Notes: generated by a model not told the origin, from the sequence alone. DNA of 64,000 bases from Enterobacter hormaechei subsp. hoffmannii (GCF_001729745.1 NZ_CP017186.1:620001-684000); one strand, 5' to 3'; counted from the first letter of the stretch, positions 17,193 to 28,411 are shown. Numbers and translations are program-made.

Positions 17193-18515
17193 GTGTTTCT
17201 CGCACAAGAAATTATTCGTAAAAAACGTGATGGTCATGCATTAAGCGACGAAGAGATCCGCTTCTTTATCAACGGCATTCGTGATAACACCATCTCTGAA
17301 GGGCAGATTGCGGCTCTGGCGATGACCATTTTCTTCCACGATATGTCGATGCCTGAGCGCGTGTCCCTGACCATGGCGATGCGAGATTCAGGAACCGTTC
17401 TGGACTGGAAAAGCCTTAACCTCAACGGCCCGATTGTGGACAAACACTCCACCGGCGGCGTGGGCGACGTGACCTCCCTGATGCTTGGCCCGATGGTGGC
17501 AGCCTGCGGCGGTTACATCCCGATGATTTCCGGGCGCGGCCTGGGTCATACCGGCGGTACGCTCGACAAACTGGAAGCCATTCCGGGCTTCGATATCTTC
17601 CCGGATGACAACCGCTTCCGCGACATTATTAAAGACGTTGGCGTGGCGATTATCGGCCAGACCAGCTCTCTTGCGCCAGCAGACAAGCGTTTCTACGCGA
17701 CGCGTGACATTACCGCGACCGTAGACTCCATCCCGCTGATCACCGCCTCTATCCTCGCCAAAAAGCTGGCGGAAGGGCTGGACGCGCTGGTGATGGATGT
17801 GAAAGTGGGCAGCGGCGCGTTTATGCCGACCTATGAACTCTCTGAGGCGCTGGCTGAAGCGATCGTTGGCGTTTCCAACGGCGCGGGCGTGCGCACCACC
17901 GCACTGCTGACGGACATGAACCAGGTGCTGGCGTCCAGCGCCGGTAACGCCGTTGAAGTCCGCGAGGCCGTGCAGTTCCTCACAGGCGAATACCGTAACC
18001 CGCGCCTGTTCGATGTCACCATGGCGTTGTGCGTTGAGATGCTCATCTCCGGCAAGCTGGCCAAAGACGACGCTGACGCGCGCGCGAAGCTTCAGGCGGT
18101 GCTGGACAACGGCAAAGCGGCGGAGATCTTTGGTCGGATGGTGGCGGCGCAGAAAGGCCCGACCGACTTCGTGGAAAACTACGCGAAATACCTGCCCACC
18201 GCGATGCTCAGCAAAGCGGTCTATGCGGACAGTGAAGGCTTTGTCTCGGCTATGGATACCCGCGCGCTCGGCATGGCGGTCGTGTCTATGGGCGGCGGTC
18301 GTCGTCAGGCATCGGACACCATTGATTACAGCGTCGGCTTTACCGATATGGCCCGTCTGGGCGACAGCGTTGACGGCCAACGTCCGCTGGCGGTGATCCA
18401 CGCGAAAGACGAAGCCAGCTGGCAGGACGCGGCGAAAGCGGTGAAGGCGGCAATAACTCTTGACGATAAAGCACCGGAAACCACACCGACGGTCTATCGT
18501 CGTATCACTGAATAG
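17193..18515 (+). CDS. deoA: DeoA, thymidine phosphorylase
   Basis: A 440-residue enzyme converting thymidine (and deoxyuridine) plus phosphate to the free base and 2-deoxyribose 1-phosphate. The family signature KHSTGGVGD (84-92) binds phosphate; [16 protein letters not shown] is the next conserved block. The GTG at 17193, six bases after GGAGG, gives the native MFLAQEI start; an in-frame ATG four codons earlier overlaps that Shine-Dalgarno site. Part of deoCABD. Confidence 0.97.
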   Translation: MFLAQEIIRKKRDGHALSDEEIRFFINGIRDNTISEGQIAALAMTIFFHDMSMPERVSLTMAMRDSGTVLDWKSLNLNGPIVDKHSTGGVGDVTSLMLGPMVAACGGYIPMISGRGLGHTGGTLDKLEAIPGFDIFPDDNRFRDIIKDVGVAIIGQTSSLAPADKRFYATRDITATVDSIPLITASILAKKLAEGLDALVMDVKVGSGAFMPTYELSEALAEAIVGVSNGAGVRTTALLTDMNQVLASSAGNAVEVREAVQFLTGEYRNPRLFDVTMALCVEMLISGKLAKDDADARAKLQAVLDNGKAAEIFGRMVAAQKGPTDFVENYAKYLPTAMLSKAVYADSEGFVSAMDTRALGMAVVSMGGGRRQASDTIDYSVGFTDMARLGDSVDGQRPLAVIHAKDEASWQDAAKAVKAAITLDDKAPETTPTVYRRITE

Positions 18516-18553
18516 CGGTATACTGATCTGATCGCATTTTTATGAAGCACTAA

Positions 18554-19792
<1,239 letters not shown>

Positions 19793-19813
19793 ACGGATTG
19801 GGTGAGGTCTGAT

Positions 19814-19848
19814 GCCCTCACCCCAACCCTCTCCCACAGGGAGAGGGA
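19814..19848. repeat. Small inverted repeat (CCTCACCC/CCCTCTCCC family), copy 1
   Basis: Contains CCCTCACCCCAACCCTCTCCC, ending in a CCTCTCCC / GGGAGAGG hairpin. GGTGAGG at 19801-19807 can pair with the CCTCACC part. Related copies lie at 26246-26341 and 28412-28446. Confidence 0.75.
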
Positions 19849-19857
19849 GAACAGAAT

Positions 19858-19889
19858 GTAGGCCGGGTAAGGCGCAGCCGCCACCCGGC
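19858..19889. repeat. REP element between deoB and deoD
   Basis: GTAGGCCGGGTAAGGCG, then CAGCCGCCACCCGGC: a REP in reverse orientation, next to inverted-repeat copy 1. Confidence 0.85.
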
Positions 19890-19917
19890 AAAAACAACAA
19901 TGTAAAAGGAACTGAAG

Positions 19918-20637
19918 ATGGCAACTCCTCACATTAATGCAGAAATGGGTGATTTCGCTGACGTCGTATTGATGCCGGGCGACCCGCTGCGCGCGAAACA
20001 CATTGCAGAAACCTTCCTGGAAGACGTGCGTGAAGTGAACAACGTGCGTGGCATGCTGGGCTTCACCGGTACCTATAAAGGCCGCAAAATCTCCGTGATG
20101 GGTCACGGCATGGGTATCCCATCCTGCTCCATCTACACCAAAGAGCTGATCACCGATTTCGGTGTGAAGAAAATCATCCGTGTCGGCTCCTGCGGCGCGG
20201 TGCGCATGGACGTTAAGCTGCGTGACGTGGTGATCGGCATGGGCGCGTGCACCGACTCTAAAGTCAACCGCATTCGCTTTAAAGATCATGACTTTGCGGC
20301 CATCGCTGATTTTGACATGGTGCGTAACGCGGTTGACGCAGCAAAAGCGCTGGGCGTTGACGCGCGCGTGGGCAACCTGTTCTCTGCCGATCTGTTCTAC
20401 TCGCCAGAAGGCGACATGTTCGACGTGATGGAAAAATACGGCATTCTGGGCGTGGAAATGGAAGCGGCCGGTATCTACGGCGTGGCGGCTGAATTCGGTG
20501 CGAAAGCGCTGACCATCTGCACCGTGTCTGACCATATCCGTACTCACGAGCAGACCACCGCTGCCGAGCGTCAGACCACCTTCAACGACATGATCAAAAT
20601 CGCGCTGGAATCCGTTCTGCTGGGCGATAAAGAGTAA
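19918..20637 (+). CDS. deoD: DeoD, purine nucleoside phosphorylase
   Basis: A 239-residue hexameric-type phosphorylase cleaving purine (deoxy)nucleosides to base and (deoxy)ribose 1-phosphate. Phosphate-binding motifs are PGDPLRAK (20-27) and RVGSCGA; the sugar contact is [11 protein letters not shown]; the purine-protonating aspartate is in VSDHIRTHE (Asp205). Last gene of the deo operon, separated from deoB by 125 bases filled with repeats, which may lower its coupling to deoB. E. coli has further nucleoside promoters upstream; none is obvious in this gap. Confidence 0.97.
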   Translation: MATPHINAEMGDFADVVLMPGDPLRAKHIAETFLEDVREVNNVRGMLGFTGTYKGRKISVMGHGMGIPSCSIYTKELITDFGVKKIIRVGSCGAVRMDVKLRDVVIGMGACTDSKVNRIRFKDHDFAAIADFDMVRNAVDAAKALGVDARVGNLFSADLFYSPEGDMFDVMEKYGILGVEMEAAGIYGVAAEFGAKALTICTVSDHIRTHEQTTAAERQTTFNDMIKIALESVLLGDKE

Positions 20638-20647
20638 GAGCTGTTGT

Positions 20648-20679
20648 GCCGGGTGGCGGCCTCGCCTGACCCGGCCTAC
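20648..20679. repeat. REP element after deoD
   Basis: GCCGGGTGGCGGCCTCGCC, then TGACCCGGCCTAC, directly before the terminator of the operon. Confidence 0.85.
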
Positions 20680-20689
20680 GGTTTTGTAG

Positions 20690-20721
20690 GCCCGCTAAGC
20701 GCAGCGCCAGCGGGCTTTTTT
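20690..20721 (+). terminator. Terminator of the deo operon
   Basis: Stem GCCCGCT / AGCGGGC with a 12-base loop, followed by a run of six or more T. The loop region is itself REP-like. Confidence 0.8.
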
Positions 20722-20722
20722 A

Positions 20723-21739
20723 CTAGCGCACGGCCTGAGCAATCCACGCCGATACATCCCGCAGCTCTTTTTCCTGCTCCGGAAAATCCCCAATTAATGC
20801 ATCACACTCCTGCTGCAGCATATCCGCCCGATACAGACAGCCCTGTAAACGTGCGGCCAGCGCCTCCAGCGGTGCAGGATTGAGACTATCCGTAAAGACC
20901 TGCGTGCGGGTAATATGGCCCTTCTCCACGTCAAAGTGCAGCTCAACGCCGCCCCAGGTAAACCGTTCGTCCAGCAGGTGTGAAAACGCCGGTGCCTGCC
21001 CGAAGTTCCACTCCCAGCTGCTCTGGCGCGCAAAGGTTTCCGCGAAGTTGGGCAGGTCCGGTGTTTTGTCAGGGGAGATCACTTCAGCTTCTACCCGCTC
21101 ACCGTAATGTTCGAAGAAGGCTTCACGGATTGCATCGCAAATCTGCTCATGAGTAATCCCCGGCAGCAGATCCACCAGATTCGCCACGCGACCGCGCACG
21201 GAGGTAATGCCTTTCGCCTGGAGCTTTTTCTTGTCCGGGTTCAGATAGTTTGCCAGACGGCTCAGATCGGCATTCAGCAATAATGTGCCGTGGTGGAATC
21301 CGCGATCCATCGTTTCGCGGTAGGCTGAGCCTGACACTTTCCGGTCGCCTTCAGGTGTTTTCACTACCAGATCGTTACGACCCGAGGCTTCAGCCGTCAC
21401 GCCGAGCGAATTGAGCGCGTTGAGCACAATGGAGGTCGAGATGGTTTTGTCGTATTCCGGCTTGCCCGCCATAAAGGTAAAGCAGGTGTTGCCGAGATCG
21501 TGGAACACCGCACCGCCGCCGCTGCTGCGGCGCGCCAGGCGGACGTTGTCCTCTTCCATACGGCGGGTGTTACACTCTTTCCACGGATTTTGCGCGCGGC
21601 CAATAACGACCGTATCAGCGTTGCGCCAGAGAAACAGGACGCGCTGGGTGGCGGGCATCTGGCGGAAGATGCACTCTTCCACCGCGAGATTAAACCAGGG
21701 ATCGTAAGAGTCAGAGATAAGCAGGCGTAACGTCGACAT
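20723..21739 (-). CDS. lplA: LplA, lipoate-protein ligase A
   Basis: A 338-residue ligase that activates lipoate with ATP and attaches it to lipoyl domains of 2-oxoacid dehydrogenases and the glycine cleavage H protein. The lipoate/AMP site is [12 protein letters not shown] (70-81); the catalytic lysine is in [10 protein letters not shown] (Lys134 counting the start Met). The C-terminal accessory domain is complete. The ATG at 21739, preceded by AAGGAAC, gives the E. coli N-terminus [10 protein letters not shown]. Its stop lies directly beside the deo terminator. E. coli yjjJ, which sits between deoD and lplA, is absent. Confidence 0.96.
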   Translation of the reverse strand: MSTLRLLISDSYDPWFNLAVEECIFRQMPATQRVLFLWRNADTVVIGRAQNPWKECNTRRMEEDNVRLARRSSGGGAVFHDLGNTCFTFMAGKPEYDKTISTSIVLNALNSLGVTAEASGRNDLVVKTPEGDRKVSGSAYRETMDRGFHHGTLLLNADLSRLANYLNPDKKKLQAKGITSVRGRVANLVDLLPGITHEQICDAIREAFFEHYGERVEAEVISPDKTPDLPNFAETFARQSSWEWNFGQAPAFSHLLDERFTWGGVELHFDVEKGHITRTQVFTDSLNPAPLEALAARLQGCLYRADMLQQECDALIGDFPEQEKELRDVSAWIAQAVR

Positions 21740-21778
21740 GGCAGAGTTCCTTTTCCGAATCATCCGCCTACTTTATCA

Positions 21779-22423
21779 CTATTCTTTCTTCTCGCTCTCT
21801 TCCTCTTCGGGAACTGACTTGCTGGCGGTTAACAGGAACGGCGACTGCTGCCAGCGGGTGCGCTTGCCTTGCAGCAGCGTGCGCGCCAGTACCACGCCAA
21901 TCGCCAGCGAGAGCAGCAGCATCAGGCGCAAAATATTGGTGGTGTTATCCACCTGTTTGGCTTCGGTTGGCAGGGTGTGGGTGTCGAGTGTCAGACGTAA
22001 ATAGCCGAGTGGGCCATTCTTGCCCTGAATGGGTTCAACGATTTGTTGATTGAAATAACCGCCAGCTTTTTTGCCGTCCAGCGCCAGCCTGTCGCGCACG
22101 TCGACATGCTCACCCGCGCGGGCAATCAGGTCGCCCTGTTCATCGTACACGCCCGCATCCAGAATGCGGCTGTTTTCCGTAAGCTGGCGCAATACCTGGG
22201 CTATTCGCTTGTCATCCGGCGTTTCGGTGCGCATAGACGGCGCAACGTTGAGCGTCACCTGGCGCGCCAGCGTACGGGCCAGTTCTTCAAACTGCGGGTT
22301 ACGCTGTCGTTGGTGATTCTGGCTAAACCAGGATGCCCCCTGCATAAGCGCCACTAATAGTGCGAGACAGATCAGGACAATCACGGCGCGATGAAGCCGG
22401 AATTTCAGTTTTGCGCGAGCCAT
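21779..22423 (-). CDS. ytjB: YtjB (Smp), inner-membrane protein
   Basis: A 214-residue protein with two transmembrane segments (about 12-30 and 166-182) flanking a periplasmic domain of some 130 residues, and an acidic C-terminal tail (VPEEEESEKKE). Length and sequence match E. coli Smp/YtjB, whose function is unknown. The periplasmic part (VYDEQGDLIARAGEHVDVRDRL) has the look of a PAS/Cache-like sensor fold, but no signalling domain follows. Upstream of lplA by 39 bases and probably co-transcribed; divergent from serB. Confidence 0.88.
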   Translation of the reverse strand: MARAKLKFRLHRAVIVLICLALLVALMQGASWFSQNHQRQRNPQFEELARTLARQVTLNVAPSMRTETPDDKRIAQVLRQLTENSRILDAGVYDEQGDLIARAGEHVDVRDRLALDGKKAGGYFNQQIVEPIQGKNGPLGYLRLTLDTHTLPTEAKQVDNTTNILRLMLLLSLAIGVVLARTLLQGKRTRWQQSPFLLTASKSVPEEEESEKKE

Positions 22424-22540
22424 ATTCCACCTGCTTAAAATTTACGGCTTAATGTTGCCAGAAGTGATGGTTACAGGGTAGCCTCATGCGTTATTTTCCC
22501 TCTGGAACCTTCCGGCGCGAACGAAATTACAGGAGCTTCA

Positions 22541-23509
22541 ATGCCGAACATTACCTGGTGCGACCTGCCAACGGATGTCTCTTTATGGCCAGGATTGCCG
22601 CTCTCTTTAAGTGGCGATGAGGTGATGCCTCTCGATTACCACGCTGGCCGTAGCGGCTGGCTGCTGTACGGACGCGGCCTGGATAAGCAACGCCTCACCC
22701 AGTATCAAACTAAACTGGGCGCAGCGATGGTCATCGTTGCGGCCTGGTGCGTGGAAGATTATCAGGTTATTCGCCTGGCGGGTTCCCTGACGCAGCGCGC
22801 CACGCGTCTGGCGCACGACGCCGGGCTGGACGTTGCTCCGCTCGGCAAAATTCCACACCTGAAAACGCCAGGCCTGCTGGTGATGGACATGGATTCCACC
22901 GCCATTCAGATCGAGTGTATTGACGAGATTGCTAAACTGGCGGGCAGCGGCGAGCTGGTGGCGGAAGTCACCGAGCGCGCGATGCGCGGCGAGCTGGATT
23001 TCACCGCCAGCCTGAGACAGCGCGTGGCGACCCTGAAGGGGGCCGATGCTAACATTTTGCGTCAGGTGCGCGATGAACTGCCCCTGATGCCAGGGCTGAC
23101 GCAGCTGGTGCTCAAGCTGGAGACGCTCGGCTGGAAAGTGGCGATTGCCTCCGGTGGGTTCACCTTCTTTGCCGATTACCTGCGTGACAAGCTGCGTCTG
23201 ACCACCGTGGTGGCAAACGAGCTGGAGATCATGGACGGCAAACTCACCGGACAAGTGATTGGCGACATCGTGGATGCGCAGTACAAAGCCAATACGCTGA
23301 CGCGTCTGGCGGAGAAATACGCCATTCCGGTCGAACAGACCGTCGCCATCGGCGATGGCGCGAACGATCTGCCGATGATCAAAGTTGCCGGACTGGGTAT
23401 TGCCTACCACGCCAAGCCGAAAGTGAATGAAAAGACGGAAGTCACTATCCGTCATGCTGACCTGATGGGCGTGTTCTGCATTCTCTCCGGCAGCATTAAT
23501 CAAAAATAG
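22541..23509 (+). CDS. serB: SerB, phosphoserine phosphatase
   Basis: A 322-residue enzyme for the last step of serine synthesis, phosphoserine to serine. The HAD nucleophile motif VMDMDSTAIQ gives Asp116 and Asp118; later motifs are IASGGFTFF and IGDGANDLPM. The N-terminal 100 residues form the regulatory domain of the enterobacterial enzyme. The start has AGGAG eight bases upstream. First gene of serB-radA-nadR, as in E. coli. Confidence 0.97.
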   Translation: MPNITWCDLPTDVSLWPGLPLSLSGDEVMPLDYHAGRSGWLLYGRGLDKQRLTQYQTKLGAAMVIVAAWCVEDYQVIRLAGSLTQRATRLAHDAGLDVAPLGKIPHLKTPGLLVMDMDSTAIQIECIDEIAKLAGSGELVAEVTERAMRGELDFTASLRQRVATLKGADANILRQVRDELPLMPGLTQLVLKLETLGWKVAIASGGFTFFADYLRDKLRLTTVVANELEIMDGKLTGQVIGDIVDAQYKANTLTRLAEKYAIPVEQTVAIGDGANDLPMIKVAGLGIAYHAKPKVNEKTEVTIRHADLMGVFCILSGSINQK

Positions 23510-23521
23510 CGGCCTGCTTTT

Positions 23522-23552
23522 GTAGGCCGGGTAAGCGTCAGCGCTATCCGGC
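23522..23552. repeat. REP element between serB and radA
   Basis: GTAGGCCGGGTAAGCGT, then CAGCGCTATCCGGC; ends 32 bases before the radA start. Confidence 0.85.
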
Positions 23553-23584
23553 GCGCAGACCGCACAGAAATAACGAGGTAAACC

Positions 23585-24970
23585 GTGGCGAAAGCTCCAA
23601 AACGCGCATTTGTCTGTAATGAATGTGGTGCGGATTATCCGCGCTGGCAGGGGCAATGCAGCGCCTGTCATGCCTGGAACACCATCACCGAAGTGCGTGG
23701 TGTGGCGGCTTCGCCGAGCGTGGCCCGCAATGAACGCCTGAGCGGCTATGCGGGCAATGCAGGCGTGTCGAAGGTACAAAAACTTTCGGATATCAGCCTT
23801 GAGGCGCTGCCGCGCTTCTCAACCGGATTCAAAGAATTTGACCGCGTGCTCGGCGGTGGCGTAGTGCCGGGCAGCGCTATTCTCATCGGCGGTAACCCGG
23901 GCGCGGGTAAATCCACCCTGCTGCTGCAAACGCTCTGCAAGCTCGCCGAACAGATGAAAACCCTGTACGTCACGGGCGAAGAGTCACTCCAGCAGGTGGC
24001 GATGCGCGCGCACCGCCTCGGTCTGCCGACCGGCAATCTGAATATGCTCTCGGAAACCAGCATCGAGCAGATCTGCATGATCGCCGAAGAAGAGCAGCCG
24101 AAACTGATGGTGATCGACTCCATTCAGGTGATGCATATGGCGGACATTCAGTCGTCACCGGGGAGCGTGGCGCAGGTGCGTGAAACGGCTGCGTACTTAA
24201 CGCGCTTTGCCAAAACGCGCGGCGTAGCGATAGTGATGGTGGGCCACGTCACCAAAGACGGCTCGCTGGCCGGCCCGAAAGTGCTTGAGCACTGTATCGA
24301 CTGCTCGGTGATGCTCGACGGCGATGCGGATTCCCGTTTTCGTACCCTGCGCAGCCATAAAAACCGCTTCGGCGCGGTGAATGAACTGGGCGTGTTTGCC
24401 ATGACCGAGCAGGGGCTGCGCGAAGTCAGCAACCCGTCGGCCATCTTCCTGAGCCGTGGCGACGAAATTACGTCCGGTAGTTCGGTGATGGTGCTGTGGG
24501 AGGGGACGCGTCCGCTGCTGGTTGAAATTCAGGCGCTGGTGGATCACTCGATGATGGGTAATCCGCGGCGCGTGGCGGTCGGTCTGGAACAGAACCGCCT
24601 GGCGATCCTGCTGGCGGTGTTGCACCGTCACGGCGGCCTGCAAATGGCGGATCAGGACGTGTTCGTCAACGTGGTTGGTGGGGTGAAGGTTACGGAAACC
24701 AGCGCGGATCTGGCGCTGTTGCTGGCGATGGTCTCCAGCCTGCGTGACAGACCGTTGCCGCAGGATCTGGTGGTATTTGGCGAAGTAGGGCTGGCGGGCG
24801 AAATTCGCCCGGTGCCGAGCGGTCAGGAGCGTATCTCCGAAGCGGCAAAACATGGCTTCCGCCGCGCAATTGTTCCGGCCGCCAACGTGCCGAAAAAAAT
24901 CCCGGAAGGGATGCAGGTTTTTGGCGTTAAAAAACTCGCAGATGCGTTAAATGTCTTTGACGACTTATAA
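23585..24970 (+). CDS. radA: RadA, DNA repair / branch-migration ATPase
   Basis: A 461-residue RecA-related protein that processes recombination intermediates. Layout: N-terminal zinc finger (Cys11, 14, 25, 28), Walker A GGNPGAGKST (102-111), the RadA-specific KNRFG motif near 259-263, and a C-terminal Lon-protease-like domain without the protease dyad. The start is GTG with GAGGTAAACC before it. Downstream of serB and 35 bases before nadR. Confidence 0.97.
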   Translation: MAKAPKRAFVCNECGADYPRWQGQCSACHAWNTITEVRGVAASPSVARNERLSGYAGNAGVSKVQKLSDISLEALPRFSTGFKEFDRVLGGGVVPGSAILIGGNPGAGKSTLLLQTLCKLAEQMKTLYVTGEESLQQVAMRAHRLGLPTGNLNMLSETSIEQICMIAEEEQPKLMVIDSIQVMHMADIQSSPGSVAQVRETAAYLTRFAKTRGVAIVMVGHVTKDGSLAGPKVLEHCIDCSVMLDGDADSRFRTLRSHKNRFGAVNELGVFAMTEQGLREVSNPSAIFLSRGDEITSGSSVMVLWEGTRPLLVEIQALVDHSMMGNPRRVAVGLEQNRLAILLAVLHRHGGLQMADQDVFVNVVGGVKVTETSADLALLLAMVSSLRDRPLPQDLVVFGEVGLAGEIRPVPSGQERISEAAKHGFRRAIVPAANVPKKIPEGMQVFGVKKLADALNVFDDL

Positions 24971-25005
24971 TTACGTATTCGATTTTGCAGGAGGCACCGT
25001 AATTT

Positions 25006-26238
25006 ATGTCATCATTTGACTACATCAAGACCGCTATCCGCCAGAAGGGTTGCACATTACAGCAGGTAGCGGACGCCAGCGGCATGACCAAGGGCTACCT
25101 GAGCCAACTGCTGAACGCCAAAATCAAAAGCCCCAGCGCGCAGAAGCTGGAAGCGCTGCACCGTTTTCTGGGGCTTGAATTTCCGCGGATGCAAAAGAAC
25201 ATTGGCGTGGTGTTCGGTAAGTTCTACCCGCTGCATACCGGCCACATCTATCTGATCCAGCGCGCCTGTAGCCAGGTCGACGAGCTGCATATCATCATGG
25301 GTTATGATGAAACCCGCGATCGCCAGCTGTTTGAAGACAGCGCCATGTCGCAGCAGCCCACCGTGCCGGACCGCCTGCGCTGGCTGCTTCAGACCTTTAA
25401 GTATCAGAAAAATATTCGTATTCATGCCTTTAACGAAGAGGGCATGGAGCCGTACCCGCACGGCTGGGACGTGTGGAGTAACGGCATCAAAGCGTTTATG
25501 GAAGAGAAGGGCATTGCGCCTAACTGGATCTACACCTCTGAAGAGTCCGACGCGCCGCAGTTCCGCGAGCATCTGGGCATCGAAACCGTGCTGATCGATC
25601 CTAAACGCACCTTTATGAACATCAGCGGGGCGCAGATCCGCGAGAACCCGTTCCGCTACTGGGACTACATTCCGACCGAGGTGAAGCCGTTCTTCGTGCG
25701 TACGGTGGCGATCCTCGGCGGCGAGTCGAGCGGGAAATCGACGCTGGTGAATAAGCTGGCGAATATCTTCAATACCACCAGTGCGTGGGAGTATGGCCGC
25801 GATTACGTCTTCTCACACCTCGGTGGTGACGAGATGGCATTACAGTATTCCGACTACGATAAAATCGCGCTTGGTCATGCCCAGTACATTGATTTCGCAG
25901 TGAAATACGCCAATAAAGTTGCCTTTATTGATACCGATTTCGTCACCACGCAGGCGTTCTGCAAAAAGTACGAGGGGCGCGAGCACCCGTTTGTGCAGGC
26001 GCTGATTGATGAATACCGCTTTGATCTGGTGATCCTGCTGGAAAACAACACCCCATGGGTTGCCGACGGCATGCGCAGCCTGGGCAGCTCGGTGGACAGG
26101 CGGGAGTTCCAGACCATGCTGGTGGAGATGCTTAACGAGAACAACGTTGAGTTTGTACATGTGGAAGAGTCGGATTACGACACCCGTTTCCTGCGCTGCG
26201 TCGAGCTGGTGAAAGAGATGATGGGTGAGCAGGGGTAA
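25006..26238 (+). CDS. nadR: NadR, trifunctional NAD regulator
   Basis: A 410-residue protein with three domains in order: a Cro-type HTH (about 1-60) that represses nadA, nadB and pncB; a nucleotidyltransferase with GKFYPLHTGH (71-80), an NMN adenylyltransferase of low activity; and a ribosylnicotinamide kinase with Walker A GGESSGKST (238-246). All three are intact. The gene closes the serB-radA-nadR group and is followed by a large repeat-rich hairpin. Confidence 0.97.
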   Translation: MSSFDYIKTAIRQKGCTLQQVADASGMTKGYLSQLLNAKIKSPSAQKLEALHRFLGLEFPRMQKNIGVVFGKFYPLHTGHIYLIQRACSQVDELHIIMGYDETRDRQLFEDSAMSQQPTVPDRLRWLLQTFKYQKNIRIHAFNEEGMEPYPHGWDVWSNGIKAFMEEKGIAPNWIYTSEESDAPQFREHLGIETVLIDPKRTFMNISGAQIRENPFRYWDYIPTEVKPFFVRTVAILGGESSGKSTLVNKLANIFNTTSAWEYGRDYVFSHLGGDEMALQYSDYDKIALGHAQYIDFAVKYANKVAFIDTDFVTTQAFCKKYEGREHPFVQALIDEYRFDLVILLENNTPWVADGMRSLGSSVDRREFQTMLVEMLNENNVEFVHVEESDYDTRFLRCVELVKEMMGEQG

Positions 26239-26245
26239 AAGATTT

Positions 26246-26341
26246 ACCCCTCACCCTAACCCTCTCCCCAAAGGGGAGAGGGGATCGCACGGAGCTGTCT
26301 TTACCCTCTCCCCCGTGGGGAGAGGGCAGGGTGAGGGGGAA
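26246..26341. repeat. Paired inverted repeats (CCTCACCC/CCCTCTCCC family), copy 2
   Basis: Two units face each other. The left (from 26246) has CCCCTCACCCTAACCCTCTC plus its own GGGGAGAGG partner. The right (about 26302-26341) has CCCTCTCCCC, then GGGGAGAGGGCAGGGTGAGG. The outer arms are complementary over more than 20 bases, so the region can fold as one long stem or two short ones. It lies between convergent nadR and adh and can serve as their terminator. Confidence 0.8.
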
Positions 26342-26349
26342 CAAACCAC

Positions 26350-27351
26350 TCAATACTCAACCACCACTTTCCCACGCATATGCCCCTCCAGCACCATGCG
26401 GTGCGCTTCGGTAATGCTTTCCACGCTCAGCCCGTGCAGCGTTTCGCTGAGCGAGCTTTCCACCACGCCGTTATTCACCAGCTTCGCCACCTCATTTAAA
26501 ATCTCGCCCTGGCGCGCCATATCCGCGGTCTGGTACATGCTGCGGGTGTACATAAATTCCCAGTGCAGGGCGGCAGATTTGGACTTCAGCTTGTCCTGGT
26601 TTAGCGGATGCGCATTTTCAACGATGGAACAAATGTGTCCCTGAGGGGCAATCAGATCGCTGACCGCATCCCAGTGCCCGTCGGTGTCGTTGAGGATAAA
26701 AATGTAATCCACAAAGGTGAGCCCCTGTTTCGCCAGTTCACCCTTCAGGTCGCGGTAATCTACGACAACGTCAGCCCCGCGATCGCGACACCATCGGGCG
26801 GAATCTTCTCGTGAGGCGGTTGCGACGATCTTCACCTTGCTGTTGTGCTTCGCAAACGGGATCGCCAGCGATCCGACTCCACCCGCGCCGCCAATTATCA
26901 GCAGCGTTTTATCTGCGTCGGCATCCTGAATCTTCAGCCGTTCAAACAGGCCTTCCCACGCGGTGAGCGCCGTCAGCGGCAGTGCTGCCGCAGAGGCCCA
27001 GCCAAGGTTTGCAGGCTTGTGCCCGACAATGCGCGCATCGATAAGCTGGTGCGTGGTATTGCTGCCCGGTCGGGTGATATCCCCCGCGTACCATACTTCG
27101 TCACCCGGTTTGAATCCGGTGACGCCAGCCCCGACGGCTTTGACGATCCCGCTGGCATCCCACCCGAGAATGCGCGGCTCCTTCAGTCCGCTTTTGGCAA
27201 TGCCTGCATGTACTTTGGTATCCACCGGGTTTACGGAGACGGCTTTCACCTCCACCAGCAGATCGTACTCGCCGGGCTGCGGCATCGGCGGGGTAATTTC
27301 AACGAAGGTGGAGGGATTTTCTGGGTTAACGGCAATGGCTTTAACAGACAT
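26350..27351 (-). CDS. Zinc-type alcohol dehydrogenase / quinone oxidoreductase family protein
   Basis: A 333-residue medium-chain dehydrogenase/reductase. The N-terminal GroES-like domain has GWDASGIV and GDEVWYAG; the Rossmann dinucleotide motif is IIGGAGGVGSLA (152-162). The usual Cys/His zinc ligands of true alcohol dehydrogenases are not evident, which favours an NADPH-dependent quinone or enone reductase. The substrate is unknown. It is divergent from a LysR gene, the classic regulator-target layout. This pair is not found between nadR and ettA in E. coli K-12. Confidence 0.85.
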   Translation of the reverse strand: MSVKAIAVNPENPSTFVEITPPMPQPGEYDLLVEVKAVSVNPVDTKVHAGIAKSGLKEPRILGWDASGIVKAVGAGVTGFKPGDEVWYAGDITRPGSNTTHQLIDARIVGHKPANLGWASAAALPLTALTAWEGLFERLKIQDADADKTLLIIGGAGGVGSLAIPFAKHNSKVKIVATASREDSARWCRDRGADVVVDYRDLKGELAKQGLTFVDYIFILNDTDGHWDAVSDLIAPQGHICSIVENAHPLNQDKLKSKSAALHWEFMYTRSMYQTADMARQGEILNEVAKLVNNGVVESSLSETLHGLSVESITEAHRMVLEGHMRGKVVVEY

Positions 27352-27458
27352 GATGTTCTCCTCAATGAATGCGTTGTGTTGAGGCTAGTCTATTAAGTGG
27401 TCAGTTGCATGATAAGATGGACAATCAAGAACTCAGCGTTCGTACAGGGTGAACAATC

Positions 27459-28358
27459 ATGTTTAAACAGCTACAAGATATGGCGCTGTTTGCGCTGGTG
27501 GCTGAGATGGGCAGCTTTACTGCGGCGGCGCAGAAGGCTGAACTGCCGAAATCCAGCGTCAGCCAGCGCATTAGCCAGCTGGAGCAGCAGGTGGGGATCC
27601 GCCTGCTTAACCGCACGACGCGCAGAATAAGCCTGACGTTTGCGGGCGAGCACTATCTGGTGCACTGCCGCGAGATGCTGGCGGCCAGCGAGCGCGCGGA
27701 GTATGCCATTCAGCGGCTGCGAGAAAACCCCAGCGGACGGCTGAGGATCACCTGTCCGGCAGGGATTGGCGCGACGCTGCTGGCGCATATGAATGCCGAG
27801 TTCCAGCTTCGCTACCCTGACGTGTCGCTGGATGTATCAATTTCAGACGATGTGGTAGATCTGGTCGAGTCGGGTTTTGACGTGGCGCTGCGCACCGGCA
27901 AACCGCAGGATTCTTCCCTGATTGGTCGCATGATTGGGCACTGTCCGCGCTACATGCTGGCCTCGCCTGACTATCTGGCACGTCGGGCGCCGTTAATCCA
28001 TCCCCGACAGCTGGTGGATCACCGCTGCATTACGCACCGGGCATGGTCGGAGTGGCTTCTGCGAAGCGAGAGTGAGGATTACCGCTACCTGCCGGATAAC
28101 GCCCACATGACGGATAACCTGGTGTACGCCCGAGAATGCGCCATTGCCGGGGCGGGGATCACGCTGTTACCCGCATTCCTGCTGGAAGATAAAATCGAAA
28201 AGGGCGCGCTGGTAAAGGTGCTACCGGAGTGGCGCGTTGAGGGGAACGATCTCTGGCTGGCCTATCCGAGCCGTAAGCTCAATTCGCCTGCGCTGATGAG
28301 CTATATCGACTTTGCGATGCAGTTTGATGAGGTGAAGCGGTATTACGTGGGCAAATAA
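27459..28358 (+). CDS. LysR-family regulator, divergent from the dehydrogenase
   Basis: A 299-residue LysR-type regulator: N-terminal winged HTH (residues about 4-62, with GSFTAAAQKAELPKSSVSQRISQLEQQVGIRLLNRTTR) and a periplasmic-binding-like effector domain to the end. It falls in the CrgA/DhaR-like LysR group often found beside oxidoreductases (inference from sequence feel). The 107-bp gap to the dehydrogenase start should hold both promoters and the LysR site. The most likely target is the adjacent dehydrogenase. Confidence 0.88.
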   Translation: MFKQLQDMALFALVAEMGSFTAAAQKAELPKSSVSQRISQLEQQVGIRLLNRTTRRISLTFAGEHYLVHCREMLAASERAEYAIQRLRENPSGRLRITCPAGIGATLLAHMNAEFQLRYPDVSLDVSISDDVVDLVESGFDVALRTGKPQDSSLIGRMIGHCPRYMLASPDYLARRAPLIHPRQLVDHRCITHRAWSEWLLRSESEDYRYLPDNAHMTDNLVYARECAIAGAGITLLPAFLLEDKIEKGALVKVLPEWRVEGNDLWLAYPSRKLNSPALMSYIDFAMQFDEVKRYYVGK

Positions 28359-28362
28359 AAAA

Positions 28363-28394
28363 GCCGGGTGGCGGCTTCGCCTTACCCGGCCTAC
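28363..28394. repeat. REP element after the LysR gene
   Basis: GCCGGGTGGCGGCTTCGCC, then TTACCCGGCCTAC, starting five bases after the lysR stop. Confidence 0.85.
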
Positions 28395-28411
28395 ACACTG
28401 TGCGGCCTGAT

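Noticed and set aside
17388..18401. A 337-codon open frame opposite deoA
   Set aside because: Shadow of deoA caused by biased codons; His/Arg-rich nonsense composition.
22607..23779. A 390-codon open frame opposite serB and the start of radA
   Set aside because: Covers two real genes and a REP on the other strand, with no domain.
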